Origin: Mycobacterium sp. ACS1612
GTDB taxonomy: Bacteria; Actinomycetota; Actinomycetes; Mycobacteriales; Mycobacteriaceae
Length of the DNA stretch: 64,000 nucleotides
Direction: 5' to 3'
NCBI RefSeq assembly: GCF_001667505.1
Contig: NZ_LZHZ01000061.1
Location: 62,001-126,000, forward strand
Shown one piece after another: positions 34,037-43,892 of the stretch (positions are counted from its first letter, which is position 1; every line of letters begins with the position of its first letter). The position numbers and the translations under genes were made by a program. The notes under the pieces are model-generated. The model was not told the DNA's origin and made no database searches. It saw only the letters and a program-made list of their open reading frames with translations.

Positions 34037-35317
34037 GATTTACCGGCGGGCAGTGGGAGCGGTGGGCCCACGCGCGCAGCGCAGGGGACGACCGGGGAAT
34101 CGGTGAAGGCCGACGTGGTGGTCGTCGGGGCCGGTCCGGCGGGTTCGGCGGCCGCCGCGTGGGCCTGTCGCGCCGGTCGTGACGTGCTCGTCATCGACTC
34201 GGCGCAGTTCCCCCGCGACAAGGCGTGCGGCGACGGGCTGACCCCGCGCGCGGTGCTGGAACTGCAGCGGCTGGGCCTCGGGCCATGGCTGGAAGGCCGC
34301 GTGCAACACCGCGGGCTGCGGCTGATCGGATTCGGCGGCGACGTCGAAGTCGAGTGGCCGGGTCCGTCGTTCCCCGCAGTCAGCAGCGCGGTCCCCCGCG
34401 CTGAACTCGACGACCGCATCCGGATGGTGGCCGCCGACGACGGCGCCAAAATGCTGCTCGGATCGAAAGCCGTTGACGTAAGACATGATTCGAGTGGACG
34501 GGTGTCGTCGCTGGTGTTGGATTCCGGCGCCGAGATCGGTTGCGCGTCGGTGATCGTCGCCGACGGCGCGCGTTCGCCTTTGGGCCGGGTGCTTGGCAGG
34601 CAATGGCATCAGCAGACCGTCTACGGCGTGGCGATCCGCGGCTACCTCGGCACGCCGCGCAGCGACGAGCCGTGGATCACGTCGCATCTGGAGCTGCGCT
34701 CACCGGAGGGCCGCGTGCTGCCCGGCTACGGCTGGATCTTCCCGCTGGGCAACGGCGAAGTGAACATCGGCGTCGGTGCCCTGGCGACGTCGAAACGCCC
34801 CGCCGACGCCGCGCTGCGACCGCTGATGTCGTATTACGCGTCGCTGCGCCGCGAGGAATGGGGCTTCACCGATGAGCCGCGCGCGCCGCTGTCGGCGCTG
34901 TTGCCGATGGGTGGCGCGGTGTCCGGGGTGGCCGGGCCCAACTGGATGTTGATCGGCGACGCCGCGGCGTGCGTCAACCCGCTCAACGGTGAAGGCATCG
35001 ACTACGGGCTGGAGACCGGCAGGCTGGCGGCCGAGATGCTGGACACCGCCGACCTGTCGTCGGCATGGCCCGCGGTGCTCACGGCGCACTACGCGCGCGC
35101 GTTCTCGGCCGCGCGGCGGCTTGGGTTGCTGCTGACGATTCCGCGGTTCCTGCCGTCGACGGGACCGCTGGCGATGCGTTCGACGATGTTGATGAACATC
35201 GCGGTGCGGGTGATGGGCAACCTGGTCACCGACGAAGACGTCGACTGGATTGCGCGGGTGTGGCGATCGGCGGGGCTGGCGTCGCGGCGAATCGACCGAC
35301 GGCCGCCCTTCAGCTGA
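34034..35317 (+). CDS. menJ: Menaquinone reductase (geranylgeranyl reductase family)
   Basis: A 427-residue FAD flavoenzyme that saturates one isoprene unit of menaquinone. It has the dinucleotide motif VVVVGAGPAGSAAAAW, the family signature FPRDKACGDGLTPRAV, VADGARSPLG and GDAACVNPLNGEGIDYGLETG, and matches Rv0561c throughout as I remember it. The leaderless GTG at 34034 is preferred; a second in-frame GTG at 34103, directly before the FAD motif, would also give a full domain. Divergent from grcC1. Confidence 0.93.
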   Translation: MDLPAGSGSGGPTRAAQGTTGESVKADVVVVGAGPAGSAAAAWACRAGRDVLVIDSAQFPRDKACGDGLTPRAVLELQRLGLGPWLEGRVQHRGLRLIGFGGDVEVEWPGPSFPAVSSAVPRAELDDRIRMVAADDGAKMLLGSKAVDVRHDSSGRVSSLVLDSGAEIGCASVIVADGARSPLGRVLGRQWHQQTVYGVAIRGYLGTPRSDEPWITSHLELRSPEGRVLPGYGWIFPLGNGEVNIGVGALATSKRPADAALRPLMSYYASLRREEWGFTDEPRAPLSALLPMGGAVSGVAGPNWMLIGDAAACVNPLNGEGIDYGLETGRLAAEMLDTADLSSAWPAVLTAHYARAFSAARRLGLLLTIPRFLPSTGPLAMRSTMLMNIAVRVMGNLVTDEDVDWIARVWRSAGLASRRIDRRPPFS

Positions 35318-35335
35318 CCGCTAGAGTGCCACGCT

Positions 35336-36238
35336 GTGTTGATTCTGACCCGCCAGCCGGTGGCCGACGCTGCGGCGCGGTTGTTCGCCGCCGTCGTCAA
35401 CCCCACCCCCAAGCCGGGAGTTCTGTTCAAGGAGATCGCCGGTTCGACGACCGAGACCCGCATCGAGACGCGCCGCGGGCCTGTCGCGGCGACCATCTAT
35501 CACCCGCGGCCGCAGACTGGCAGGCCCGCGGTGTATGTCAACGTGCACGGCGGCGGTTTCGTGGTTGGTCATCGCGAACAAGACGATCCGTGGTGCCGCT
35601 ACCTCGCCGCCAGCGCCAATGTTGTTGTGGTCAATACCGATTACGTGTTGGCCCCGCACAAGCGGTTCCCGGCACCGGTGGAACAGGTCTACGACGTACT
35701 GCGTTGGGCGTCTGAGCAAGAACGTGACTGGGACGGCCGACGGCTGTGCGTCGGAGGACAAAGCGCAGGGGGCAACCTGTCGGCGGCGGTTTCGCGGATG
35801 GCCCTCGAGGAGGGCGGCCCACCGATCGCGCTGCAGATGTTGCATTACGCGCCACTGGATTTGGTGACGCAGGCCGCTGACAAGCCGTCTCCGCTCGGCA
35901 ACAAAGCGGTCCTGCAGCCATGGATGAGCGCAGTGTTCGACACCGCCTACATCCCCGACCGCGCACAACGCCGCCACCGGCTGGCCTCCCCCGCGTGGGG
36001 ACCGAACGCCGATGACATCGCCGGTATCGCACCGGCAGTGGTCGTCACGGCAGAGTTCGACCGGCTCCGCGGCGAAGCCAAACGGTACGCGGACAAACTG
36101 GACGCGGCCGGCTCGCTGGTGGAATACATCGAGGTGAGCGGCGTGGATCACGGCTACAACATCATGAGCGACGCGACCGAGGTCACTCGCCAGATGTACG
36201 ACGTGATCGCCGGTCACGTCAAACGGGCGACCAGCTGA
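35336..36238 (+). CDS. Alpha/beta hydrolase (HSL-type esterase)
   Basis: A 300-residue esterase of the hormone-sensitive lipase group. The oxyanion motif is NVHGGGFVVGH (about residue 64), the nucleophile elbow GGQSAGGNLS (about 138), then the Asp in TAEFDRLRGEA and the His in SGVDHGYN. It would hydrolyse short acyl esters in the cytosol. The start is GTG 35336, preceded by TAGAGT 8 bp upstream, again a leaderless arrangement. It lies 18 bp after menJ and 15 bp before the next hydrolase, probably one transcript. Confidence 0.87.
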   Translation: MLILTRQPVADAAARLFAAVVNPTPKPGVLFKEIAGSTTETRIETRRGPVAATIYHPRPQTGRPAVYVNVHGGGFVVGHREQDDPWCRYLAASANVVVVNTDYVLAPHKRFPAPVEQVYDVLRWASEQERDWDGRRLCVGGQSAGGNLSAAVSRMALEEGGPPIALQMLHYAPLDLVTQAADKPSPLGNKAVLQPWMSAVFDTAYIPDRAQRRHRLASPAWGPNADDIAGIAPAVVVTAEFDRLRGEAKRYADKLDAAGSLVEYIEVSGVDHGYNIMSDATEVTRQMYDVIAGHVKRATS

Positions 36239-36253
36239 AAGGCACGACGCGCA

Positions 36254-37243
36254 ATGATCACTCGACGCGACTTCGCGCGAGCCGCCGGCCTTGCCGTCGC
36301 AGCGACCTCAGTGGCCAGTTCGGCACTTGCGGGGGCATCGCCGACGCACACCTCGTTCGGTTCGCTCAACCAAATTGATGCCGGGCTGCTCAATGTCGGG
36401 TACGCGGAGGACGGACCAGCGGACGGCCCTCCCGTGATCCTGCTGCACGGTTGGCCGTATGACATCCACAGCTACGTCGACGTCGCGCCGATTCTGGCCG
36501 CACGTGGATATCGCGTGCTGATCCCGTACCTGCGCGGTTACGGAAGCACACGGTTCCTCTCGTCTGACGCCGTGCGCAACGGGCAGCAGGCCGCGCTGGC
36601 GCACGACGTCGTCGCCTTCATGGATGCATTGAACATCGACCGTGCGGTGCTCGGCGGATTCGACTGGGGCGCACGCAATGCCGCCATAGTCGCCGCGGTC
36701 TGGCCGGAACGAGTCAAGGCACTCGTTTCGGTGAGCGGTTATCTGATCGTGAATCTCGTTGCCAATCAACAGCCTTTATCACCGCAAGCGGAGCACGGCT
36801 GGTGGTATCAGTATTATTTCGCAACCGATCGCGGCGTTCTGGGTTACCGGCAGAACACCTACGACTTCAACAAACTGATCTGGCGCGAAGCCTCGCCGAC
36901 ATGGCAGTTCGACGACGCCACCTACGACCGCAGCGCCGCGGCGTTCGTGAACCCAGATCACATCGACATCGTCATCCACAACTACCGCTGGCGCTTGGGC
37001 TTGGCACCCGGGGAACCGCGGTACGACGAACTCGACGCGAAACTGGCCGCAAGCCCGCCGATCACCGTGCCCACCATCACGATCGGCAGCGACTTCGACG
37101 GCCCAAACAAAGACGGCGCCGCCTACCGCAAGATGTTCACCGGTCCGTACGCGCACCGAATTCTCGACGGCATCGGGCACAACGTCCCGCAGGAAGCGCC
37201 GCAGGCGTTCGCCGACGCCGTTGTCGCGGCCGACAGGATGTAG
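36254..37243 (+). CDS. Tat-exported alpha/beta hydrolase (epoxide hydrolase/dehalogenase-like)
   Basis: A 329-residue protein with a twin-arginine signal (TRRDFARAAGLAVAA, cleavage near residue 27-30) followed by an alpha/beta hydrolase. The oxyanion region is LLHGWPYDIHSY, and the nucleophile elbow GGFDWGARNA has Asp, as in epoxide hydrolases and haloalkane dehalogenases. The catalytic His is in GIGHNVPQEAP. Export of this fold by Tat is common in mycobacteria. Substrate unknown. Confidence 0.85.
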   Translation: MITRRDFARAAGLAVAATSVASSALAGASPTHTSFGSLNQIDAGLLNVGYAEDGPADGPPVILLHGWPYDIHSYVDVAPILAARGYRVLIPYLRGYGSTRFLSSDAVRNGQQAALAHDVVAFMDALNIDRAVLGGFDWGARNAAIVAAVWPERVKALVSVSGYLIVNLVANQQPLSPQAEHGWWYQYYFATDRGVLGYRQNTYDFNKLIWREASPTWQFDDATYDRSAAAFVNPDHIDIVIHNYRWRLGLAPGEPRYDELDAKLAASPPITVPTITIGSDFDGPNKDGAAYRKMFTGPYAHRILDGIGHNVPQEAPQAFADAVVAADRM

Positions 37244-37708
37244 TCAGTCGCTCGAGGAGGACGAACTGCCGGAGTCGCTCGACGAGGAGCCGGAATCGCT
37301 GGACGAGGACTCGGTCGCCGACGAGTAATCGCTGGATGTCGAATAGTCCGACGACGAGGAGCCGGAGTCAGTCGGCGCGAACGACAGGGCGGTCGACGAG
37401 AACGGGTCGTACGTGCTCGCCGAACCCTCGCTGATGTGGACGCTGCCGCCCTGCAGGCGCTGCGCCACCTTCACCGCGAGCCGGACATCGGCGGGCGCCT
37501 TGTTCGGGTCGCTGGCCTTGGTCAGCGCGATCGCGATCAGCACGTCGGCCGCGGTGATGAACAGCCCGGCCCAGTAGGCCCACTTCGTCGTCGGATCGGG
37601 TTGCGTGGCAAAGAAGATGATCAAGAAGATCGGCCCGACGATGCCGAAGACGAACATCATCAGCTGAATCTTGACGTAGCGCCAGAACGTTGCCACGTGC
37701 CGGAGCAT
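37244..37708 (-). CDS. Small membrane protein with a serine-rich tail
   Basis: A 154-residue protein with two membrane helices (about residues 13-33 and 42-62) and a short cytoplasmic or periplasmic domain. The last 45 residues are nearly all Ser with Asp, Thr and Tyr, a very biased disordered tail. Its stop abuts the hydrolase stop (convergent, no gap). No family function known. Confidence 0.7.
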   Translation of the reverse strand: MLRHVATFWRYVKIQLMMFVFGIVGPIFLIIFFATQPDPTTKWAYWAGLFITAADVLIAIALTKASDPNKAPADVRLAVKVAQRLQGGSVHISEGSASTYDPFSSTALSFAPTDSGSSSSDYSTSSDYSSATESSSSDSGSSSSDSGSSSSSSD

Positions 37709-37718
37709 ATCGCGCAGG

Positions 37719-38045
37719 ATGAGCGCTATGCCGGAGGTTTATCGCGCACCAATGCGGTCGCGCAGCGACGAGGTCGATAGCCGGGCGGCGGTCGAGCGTG
37801 CCCGCAGGCTCGGAGTGTGCGGGTTCAGCAGGCGGGTGAGGGATCGCGGCGAGCAGGAGCGGCTTGGCCGTCGGGTCGAGCGGTTCATGGCGATCTCGGA
37901 CGGCTCGTTCGTCTGGACGCGCGACGGCGATGGCCGCTACTGGCTGGGCCGGATCGACGGACCGTACTTCTACGACGACGAGAACACCGCGGCGGCCGTC
38001 GACCTTGTGCACGTCCGCCCGTGCCGGTGGCTGTCAGCTCAGTGA
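37719..38045 (+). CDS. Small protein with a PUA/SH3-like strand-rich C-terminus
   Basis: A 108-residue protein. The first 50 residues are Arg-rich and helical; the rest (FVWTRDGDGRYWLGRIDGPY then DLVHVRPCRWL) resembles the short beta domain found at the N-terminus of some restriction-related proteins in actinobacteria. No catalytic residues are seen. ATGs at 37719 and 37728 are both possible. Its 3' end overlaps the convergent esterase by 12 bp. Confidence 0.6.
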   Translation: MSAMPEVYRAPMRSRSDEVDSRAAVERARRLGVCGFSRRVRDRGEQERLGRRVERFMAISDGSFVWTRDGDGRYWLGRIDGPYFYDDENTAAAVDLVHVRPCRWLSAQ

Positions 38046-39089
38046 CTTCGCGAATCCGCTGACGTCACGCATGCTGGCTTCGAACACCTCGGGCATGGCG
38101 GCAGGAAACATCAAGTCACCGCCGTGACAGGTGCCCAGCACCATGCGCCCTACGGTGGGGACCCCCGCTCCCAGCAGGCGGCGGTAGTAGGCCAACCCTT
38201 CATCGCGCAGTGGGTCCAGTTCGTTGACCGAGATGACGTGCGGCGGTAGCCCGCTCAACTCCTCGTCGCTGGCCGCCAGCGCCCAACAGGTGGCGTCTGC
38301 GGCATGCGCATTCGTCGGGTCGTAGAGCGATGCCAGTACCGCAAGCTGTTGCAGGCTGATGAAATACCCGTCGTTTTCCTTCATCGACGGCAGATCGTCG
38401 CAGTCTTCCGACCAGCGATTCGAGATGTAGGGGCATTGCGCGTAGAACCCGGCGATCTCGTTCACCCAGCCTTCGCGTTTCGCCTTGTGCGCGACGGTAA
38501 GCGTCAAGTTGCCCCCGCCGGACTCGCCCGACACGATCAGATGACTGACGCTCAACTCAGCGCGATTCGCCGATACCCACCTGGTGGCGGCCGCGCAGTC
38601 GTTGAGCCCCGCCGGGAACGGATGCGGACCGAACGTGCCGCCGGAGTTGCGGAACTCGACACCCACCACGACCACGCCTGTGCTGGCGAGGTATTCCCGC
38701 AACATCATGTAGGCGACGTCGGCGGCCCGACTGATCGCCATGCCGCCGCCGTGCAGGTGCACCACAGCCGGCAGCGTGCCGGACGCACCGTCGGGGCGAC
38801 TGATGTACAGCGTCACCTCGTTCCCATCGCCGGGGATCGTGGTGGTCGTGGTCGTCACCCCATGCACTGCGGGTGCTTCCTGTGCCAGCGACGCGAAGAC
38901 GGCAGCCATGCCCTGCTCGCCGAGCTTGCTGAACTCGAGCCGCTCCTCGAGCGGCGAATCGGCGGTCACCGGTAATGGTGGCAACCGATTGTCGAGACCA
39001 AATTGCGCGAGCGCCTTGACCATTCGCGGGTCGGAGCGGGGATCGGTGCCGAGGGTGCTGTCAGGATCTGCGAGACGACCGTAAGCCAC
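38034..39089 (-). CDS. Alpha/beta hydrolase (HSL-type esterase/lipase)
   Basis: A 351-residue esterase with the oxyanion motif HLHGGGMAISRA (about residue 112), the nucleophile elbow SGESGGGNLT (about 190), Asp in NELDPLRDEG and His near TCHGGD. Related to the lipases named lip in mycobacteria. It is the third hydrolase in a 4-kb stretch, but on the opposite strand and so a separate unit. Confidence 0.85.
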   Translation of the reverse strand: MAYGRLADPDSTLGTDPRSDPRMVKALAQFGLDNRLPPLPVTADSPLEERLEFSKLGEQGMAAVFASLAQEAPAVHGVTTTTTTIPGDGNEVTLYISRPDGASGTLPAVVHLHGGGMAISRAADVAYMMLREYLASTGVVVVGVEFRNSGGTFGPHPFPAGLNDCAAATRWVSANRAELSVSHLIVSGESGGGNLTLTVAHKAKREGWVNEIAGFYAQCPYISNRWSEDCDDLPSMKENDGYFISLQQLAVLASLYDPTNAHAADATCWALAASDEELSGLPPHVISVNELDPLRDEGLAYYRRLLGAGVPTVGRMVLGTCHGGDLMFPAAMPEVFEASMRDVSGFAKSLS

Positions 39090-39144
39090 GACTCGACGCT
39101 ACCTTCGGAACTCGCGCGGCGCGAAGTCACTCAGCGCAGCGGCC

Positions 39145-39414
39145 TCAGGCGTCTTCGATCGCCTCGCCGATCTCCTGCGCGACCCGGCTGTGATGTTGTT
39201 CGGTCAATGCATGTCCGGCCGCAATCGCCAGGGCGATAGGCCAGTCGAGAATCTCGACGGCGGCCAGCACGCCCAAGGCGCCGTAGTACGCGAGGTGCTC
39301 CGGACGCGGTATCCGCATTCGGCCCACCACGGGCAGGTTCACGCTGAAGGCCTCAGCCTCGGTGATCCGTTTGACTGCGTCACGGTGGCTCGCGCCGTGT
39401 GATTTTTCGGCCAT
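39145..39414 (-). CDS. Small protein downstream of ctpH (Rv0424c-like)
   Basis: An 89-residue protein starting MAEKSHGASHRDAVKRITEA, with a hydrophobic centre (LAYYGALGVLAAVEILDWPIALAIAAGHAL) and the C-terminal HHSRVAQEIGEAIED. Position and size match Rv0424c, the small gene beside ctpH in M. tuberculosis. The start at 39414 is used; one 18 bp upstream is also in frame. Probably a small membrane partner of the ATPase operon. Confidence 0.7.
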   Translation of the reverse strand: MAEKSHGASHRDAVKRITEAEAFSVNLPVVGRMRIPRPEHLAYYGALGVLAAVEILDWPIALAIAAGHALTEQHHSRVAQEIGEAIEDA

Positions 39415-39486
39415 TCGTTGCCCTCCCGTCATGGCGTGTTCGACGTTTGTATGCCTGGCTTCCTCACCGTGGCAGGCGTGGCAGGT

Positions 39487-42400
39487 CTATCCGTGTTCAT
39501 CGGGCCCGACCCGTTGACCGATGTCGTCGCCGGAGTGCTGGCGGTGCCGTTGCGTGAGGTGTACGCGGTGCTCTGGCGCGCCGGCCTGGTCGACATCGAC
39601 GACTGATTTCCAGCCTCGCGCAGCCAACATCCGCGGCGCGACTGCGGCCACTGAGGTCGCGACAGTCGCTGCGCCCAAGGCTTGCGCCCAGCCGAGAGGA
39701 CCCAACGGTGTACTGCCGAGCAGTTGACTGACCACCGGTGTGCTGATCAGCCCGCCGAGTGCCATCAGTGACCCGACGGCGGTGCTCACCACAAGCGGAT
39801 CGCGCGAATCGATCAACGTCTGCCCCAGCTGAGCCGAAACCAGGGCCACCAACGCCACCGTCGACGCGCGCCGTTGAGTTCCCGTGACGCTCGCCAACGC
39901 CCACGCCGCCGTCGCGGCGCCGGCCGTCGTCGCGCCGCGCACGGCAACGGTGCGCCACAACTCCGCTTCGTCGAGGCCGCGGTGTCCGTTCGCCGGCTCA
40001 CCGGTAGGCTCGCTGACCGCGAGTGCCGCCGCCGGAAGCGCGTCGGTGAGCATGTTGACCAGCAGCAGCTGCCTGGTGTTCAGCGGCGAGCGGCCCGTCA
40101 GCGCCGTGCCGAGGAGAGCAAAGCCCACCTCACCTGCATTGCCGCCAAGCAAAATCGCCACCGCCGCCTGGACTCGGCGCCACAATCGGTTGCCCTCGTC
40201 GAGCGCATCCATGAGCGACCCGATCCTGCCCTCCAGCAACATCACGTCGGCGGCCGTGCGGGCCGGGTCGCTGCCGTGCGAAGCCACGCCGATTCCGACA
40301 GTCGCCGCGCGTATCGCTGCGGCGTCGTTGGCCCCGTCACCGACCATCGCACAGACTCGGCCAGTTCGCTCGAGCGTCTCCACGATCTGCACTTTGTGTT
40401 CCGGTGACATCCTGGCGAACACGACGCGGTCCTGCACCGCGCGCTCCTGCTCACGCCGCGCCAGTGCTTCCCACTCGGCGCCACTCATCACTTGGTCTGC
40501 GGTGACCGCCATGCCAAGTTCGTCCGCGATCGCAGTGGCAGTAACCGGATGGTCGCCTGTTATCAGACGCACGGCGACACCGGCGCCCGTCAGACGCGTG
40601 AGCACCTCAGCGGCGTCGGGCCGCGGCGTGTCCGAAAGACCAAGGAAACCGACGAATTGCAATTGCCGCGTGCACAGTTCGGCGAAGGCATCGGGATCCG
40701 CTGCAGCGGAACGTACTTCGGGTTCGGTCAGTTGACGCCGCGCCACCGCCAACACGCGCAGTCCCTTCTCGGCCAGTTTCGCCACCAACCGTTGCACCGG
40801 CTTCTCCGAGCCGGAGCACGCGGGCAGCACGACCTCAGGCGCACCCTTGATCGACAACTCGCGACCGCGGATGGATGCCGAGAACGGTCGGCCAGACCTG
40901 AACGGCAGATGCACATCTGCCGTGACGGACGAGTCATCAACCGCCTCAGCGGCTTTCGCGACAGCACTGTCGGTAGCATGTTCGTGCCGATCGCCGTTGG
41001 CCGGCGGCGTGGCGCGGCCCGCATGTGCGAGTACGTCGTCATCGCTCATGCCCTCGGCTGCCTCGATCCGGGTGACCCGCAGTCGGTTTTCACTGAGAGT
41101 GCCCGTCTTGTCGAAGCAGACCACGTCGACACGGCCCAGCGCCTCGACCGACCGCGGGCTACGCACCAGCGCACCGGATCGCGTCAGTCGACGCGCCGAC
41201 GCCTGCTGGGCGAGGGTGGCAACCAGGGGCAGGCCTTCCGGAACGGCGGCGACGCTGACAGCGACGCCGCTGCTGACCGCCCGCCGCAACCCGGTGCGGC
41301 GGAGCAGGCCGAGCATCGTGACGAGTCCACCACCGGCAATGCTGACCGGCCACGCCCGATCAGTGAGGTCACGCAGTTGCGCCTGAAGACCGACTGAGGA
41401 ACCACCTGCGCCAGGGGCCTGCATCGCACGCCTGGCTTGGGTCTGGCCGCCGACAGCGGTGACGATGCCGACAGCGGTGCCTGCCACAACTGTGGTGGTT
41501 GCGTGCAGCATGCACGCGCGCTCAGCCACCGGGACGGCCGGCGTGGCGTCGACTTGCTTTGGTACAGGGAGGGATTCGCCGGTGAGAGACGACTCGTCGA
41601 CCTCGACGTCCGTGGCGCGAACCAGCCTGGCATCCGCGGGAACCACCTCACCCGGCCGCACCTCGATCAGATCGCCCGGCCGCAAGCGTGCGGTGTCGAC
41701 AGTGGCATAGCCTTGGTTCTCGAGCACGCAGCGGGCGGGCGGATCCTGCACAGCCAGCAGTCGGCGCAGCAGGCGTTCGGCACGAAGCTTCTGGGTGGCT
41801 GCCAGCGCCGCGTTTCCGGTCAGAACTGAGCCGACAAGCACGGCGTCCGATGGGGAGCCGAGCACGGCGCTGGCCGCCGAACCTATGGCGAGCACGGGCG
41901 TCAGCGGATCGGACAGCTCGTCACGCATCGCATCGACGAAGTCGCTGACGTTGCGGCGCAGAGGAGTAGCCACTGATCGGGCCGCCGACAGCCGCGACTT
42001 GGCCTGTCGTTCAGCACATTTCGGCGGCGGCGGTAACAGCCGGCGGACCTGTTCGACCGAAAGCGCATGCCACTCACGCGTGGTGTCCGCGACCGGCGGT
42101 GCCGCGTTCAACACACCGCGGGCGAGCCGGTATCCTGTCCAGGCACCCGCGCCCGCTCCGGCAGTGACAGGCCCAGGACCTCGGCCGCGAACGCCGGGGA
42201 TCATCAATAGAGCGCCGAGAAGTGATGCGCCAGTGGCTATTTCGACGCCGCGCTCGCTCACGCGACGTGCCGCGGGAAGTGCTCGCATGATTCGCCAGAC
42301 GCCATCCACATCGTCGACGAGCAGATCGGCGTGCCAGACCGCGGGCCCGCTTCCGATGCAGATACCCACGTCGGCGTCGGCGACCGCCTGAGAAGCATCG

Positions 42401-43887
42401 CGCGTCACAGCCATGACCGTGCGTCCGTCTTCCTGTAAGCGGGTGACCAGTTGTGCGAGGGCCTGGTCGACCGACCCGTGGTAGGGATAGAGGTCGTCGA
42501 AACCCGACCGCAGCTCATCGAGCGAGTCGAGGTCGAGTGACACCACATCGGCTCCACCGCTTCGTGCTTCGCGCAACACGGCCGACGCCAGCGGATGATT
42601 CGTGTAGCGGACCAGGGCTTCACCCGCGGGCCGATGACCGTTGGCGCCCGGAATCCTGTGCCAGCCCGCCGCGATCGCACCGCGGTCAATCTCCTTGTCC
42701 GCCCACTGCCAGATCGCCGTGCGTTCGGGACCGGTGGCATTGCGGATGCGCCCGACCCGCAGCTGGTCGGTGCACAAGGCGCGGGGGTCGATGACGACGG
42801 TGTCGATCCGATCCAGTCTGCGAAACGCCGCGGCCGCCAATGGCAGCACGCCGTGGTGATCCGCCAGCCCACGACCGATCGTTGCGGCGAACGCCTCCCG
42901 GCTGGTGCGAGCCGCCTTCGGCGCGGCGACGAGTGCGGCGGTGGCGGCAGCATCAAGACTGCCCGTTGCGAATCCGACCGTCGCGGCACCGATGCCCTGC
43001 ACGACGCCGCAGCGATCGCCGTGTCGCTCGACCGGCCCCGGCGGCATTGGCCGCGGCCGCTGCGACGGCCGAACCCCATCACTGCAGTCCGCCCGATTGG
43101 CCAGCCCCGGCTCCCGCCGCCGCCAGGCCTGGGCCGCCGACTGCGCCTCTGCGGCCCGGATGATGTGCAGGGCGAGGTCGACCGCGAGGGAGGCCGGCGC
43201 CTGAGTAAACGTGTACATGGCACTCGTTGCGAAGGCGAGCGCGGTGTCGGCCCCGTCGGCTCCGAGTCGGTCTTCCACCAACCGCCGAAGCCGCGGCTGA
43301 TAGTCGACGAGCGTGACCGTTGCCGCCAGCGCCGCAGGCAGGCGTGGCCACAGCAACGCCCGACCGGCGAGCGTTACCGACAGGCCGACCGCGCTGGTCG
43401 CGGCCGCGGTGACAGCTGCCGCGAGCGCCATCGTGTCACCGGGCAATTCGACGGCCAGCGGCGAGACCGGTGACGCGCCCGGGTCACCCTCTTGGTCGGC
43501 TTCCTTTTCCGCGACATCGACCACGCCGCACAGATCCGAGAGCGTCGGGGCGTCCTCATCCAGCTGCACCACCACCCGTGACAGCGGTTGGTTGAGCTTG
43601 ACCCACCGCACTCCCGGGCGCGCCCGCAGCTTCGCCGCGACGAGCTGACCGACTCGATCGTTGCGGCCCGCGTCGGTGAGCCCGCGTACTTCGATCCAGC
43701 AGCGGCCGTCTCCCTCCCAACAGCGGCGCGAGCGCGCGCCGCCCGCCAATTCCGACACGACATCGGTGATCGCAGTCATCACCTGACCGACCCCTCCGGC
43801 GGTGACGGCGGACGCGGTTCTCACGCCGGTGTCGAGCACGCGAAAAGGCAGCGATGCGGAGGACCGCATCAGTTTGACGAAATCCAC
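39487..43887 (-). CDS. ctpH: Giant double-unit P-type ATPase (CtpH type)
   Basis: A 1466-residue cation-transporting ATPase. The C-terminal half (from about residue 680) is a complete P-type pump: TGES (about 768), phosphorylation motif DKTGTLSENR (about 920), and GDGANDAAAI (about 1180), with six hydrophobic segments. The N-terminal half is a degenerate copy: VVIDPRALCTDQLRVG stands where DKTGT would be and VTRDASQAVADADVGICIG where GDGAND would be. GTG 43887 lies 5 nt after the upstream gene's stop, so the two are coupled. CtpI is the alternative name; the flanking small genes favour CtpH (Rv0425c). The transported ion is unknown. Confidence 0.85.
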   Translation of the reverse strand: MDFVKLMRSSASLPFRVLDTGVRTASAVTAGGVGQVMTAITDVVSELAGGARSRRCWEGDGRCWIEVRGLTDAGRNDRVGQLVAAKLRARPGVRWVKLNQPLSRVVVQLDEDAPTLSDLCGVVDVAEKEADQEGDPGASPVSPLAVELPGDTMALAAAVTAAATSAVGLSVTLAGRALLWPRLPAALAATVTLVDYQPRLRRLVEDRLGADGADTALAFATSAMYTFTQAPASLAVDLALHIIRAAEAQSAAQAWRRREPGLANRADCSDGVRPSQRPRPMPPGPVERHGDRCGVVQGIGAATVGFATGSLDAAATAALVAAPKAARTSREAFAATIGRGLADHHGVLPLAAAAFRRLDRIDTVVIDPRALCTDQLRVGRIRNATGPERTAIWQWADKEIDRGAIAAGWHRIPGANGHRPAGEALVRYTNHPLASAVLREARSGGADVVSLDLDSLDELRSGFDDLYPYHGSVDQALAQLVTRLQEDGRTVMAVTRDASQAVADADVGICIGSGPAVWHADLLVDDVDGVWRIMRALPAARRVSERGVEIATGASLLGALLMIPGVRGRGPGPVTAGAGAGAWTGYRLARGVLNAAPPVADTTREWHALSVEQVRRLLPPPPKCAERQAKSRLSAARSVATPLRRNVSDFVDAMRDELSDPLTPVLAIGSAASAVLGSPSDAVLVGSVLTGNAALAATQKLRAERLLRRLLAVQDPPARCVLENQGYATVDTARLRPGDLIEVRPGEVVPADARLVRATDVEVDESSLTGESLPVPKQVDATPAVPVAERACMLHATTTVVAGTAVGIVTAVGGQTQARRAMQAPGAGGSSVGLQAQLRDLTDRAWPVSIAGGGLVTMLGLLRRTGLRRAVSSGVAVSVAAVPEGLPLVATLAQQASARRLTRSGALVRSPRSVEALGRVDVVCFDKTGTLSENRLRVTRIEAAEGMSDDDVLAHAGRATPPANGDRHEHATDSAVAKAAEAVDDSSVTADVHLPFRSGRPFSASIRGRELSIKGAPEVVLPACSGSEKPVQRLVAKLAEKGLRVLAVARRQLTEPEVRSAAADPDAFAELCTRQLQFVGFLGLSDTPRPDAAEVLTRLTGAGVAVRLITGDHPVTATAIADELGMAVTADQVMSGAEWEALARREQERAVQDRVVFARMSPEHKVQIVETLERTGRVCAMVGDGANDAAAIRAATVGIGVASHGSDPARTAADVMLLEGRIGSLMDALDEGNRLWRRVQAAVAILLGGNAGEVGFALLGTALTGRSPLNTRQLLLVNMLTDALPAAALAVSEPTGEPANGHRGLDEAELWRTVAVRGATTAGAATAAWALASVTGTQRRASTVALVALVSAQLGQTLIDSRDPLVVSTAVGSLMALGGLISTPVVSQLLGSTPLGPLGWAQALGAATVATSVAAVAPRMLAARGWKSVVDVDQAGAPEHRVHLTQRHRQHSGDDIGQRVGPDEHG

Positions 43888-43892
43888 GGCGA

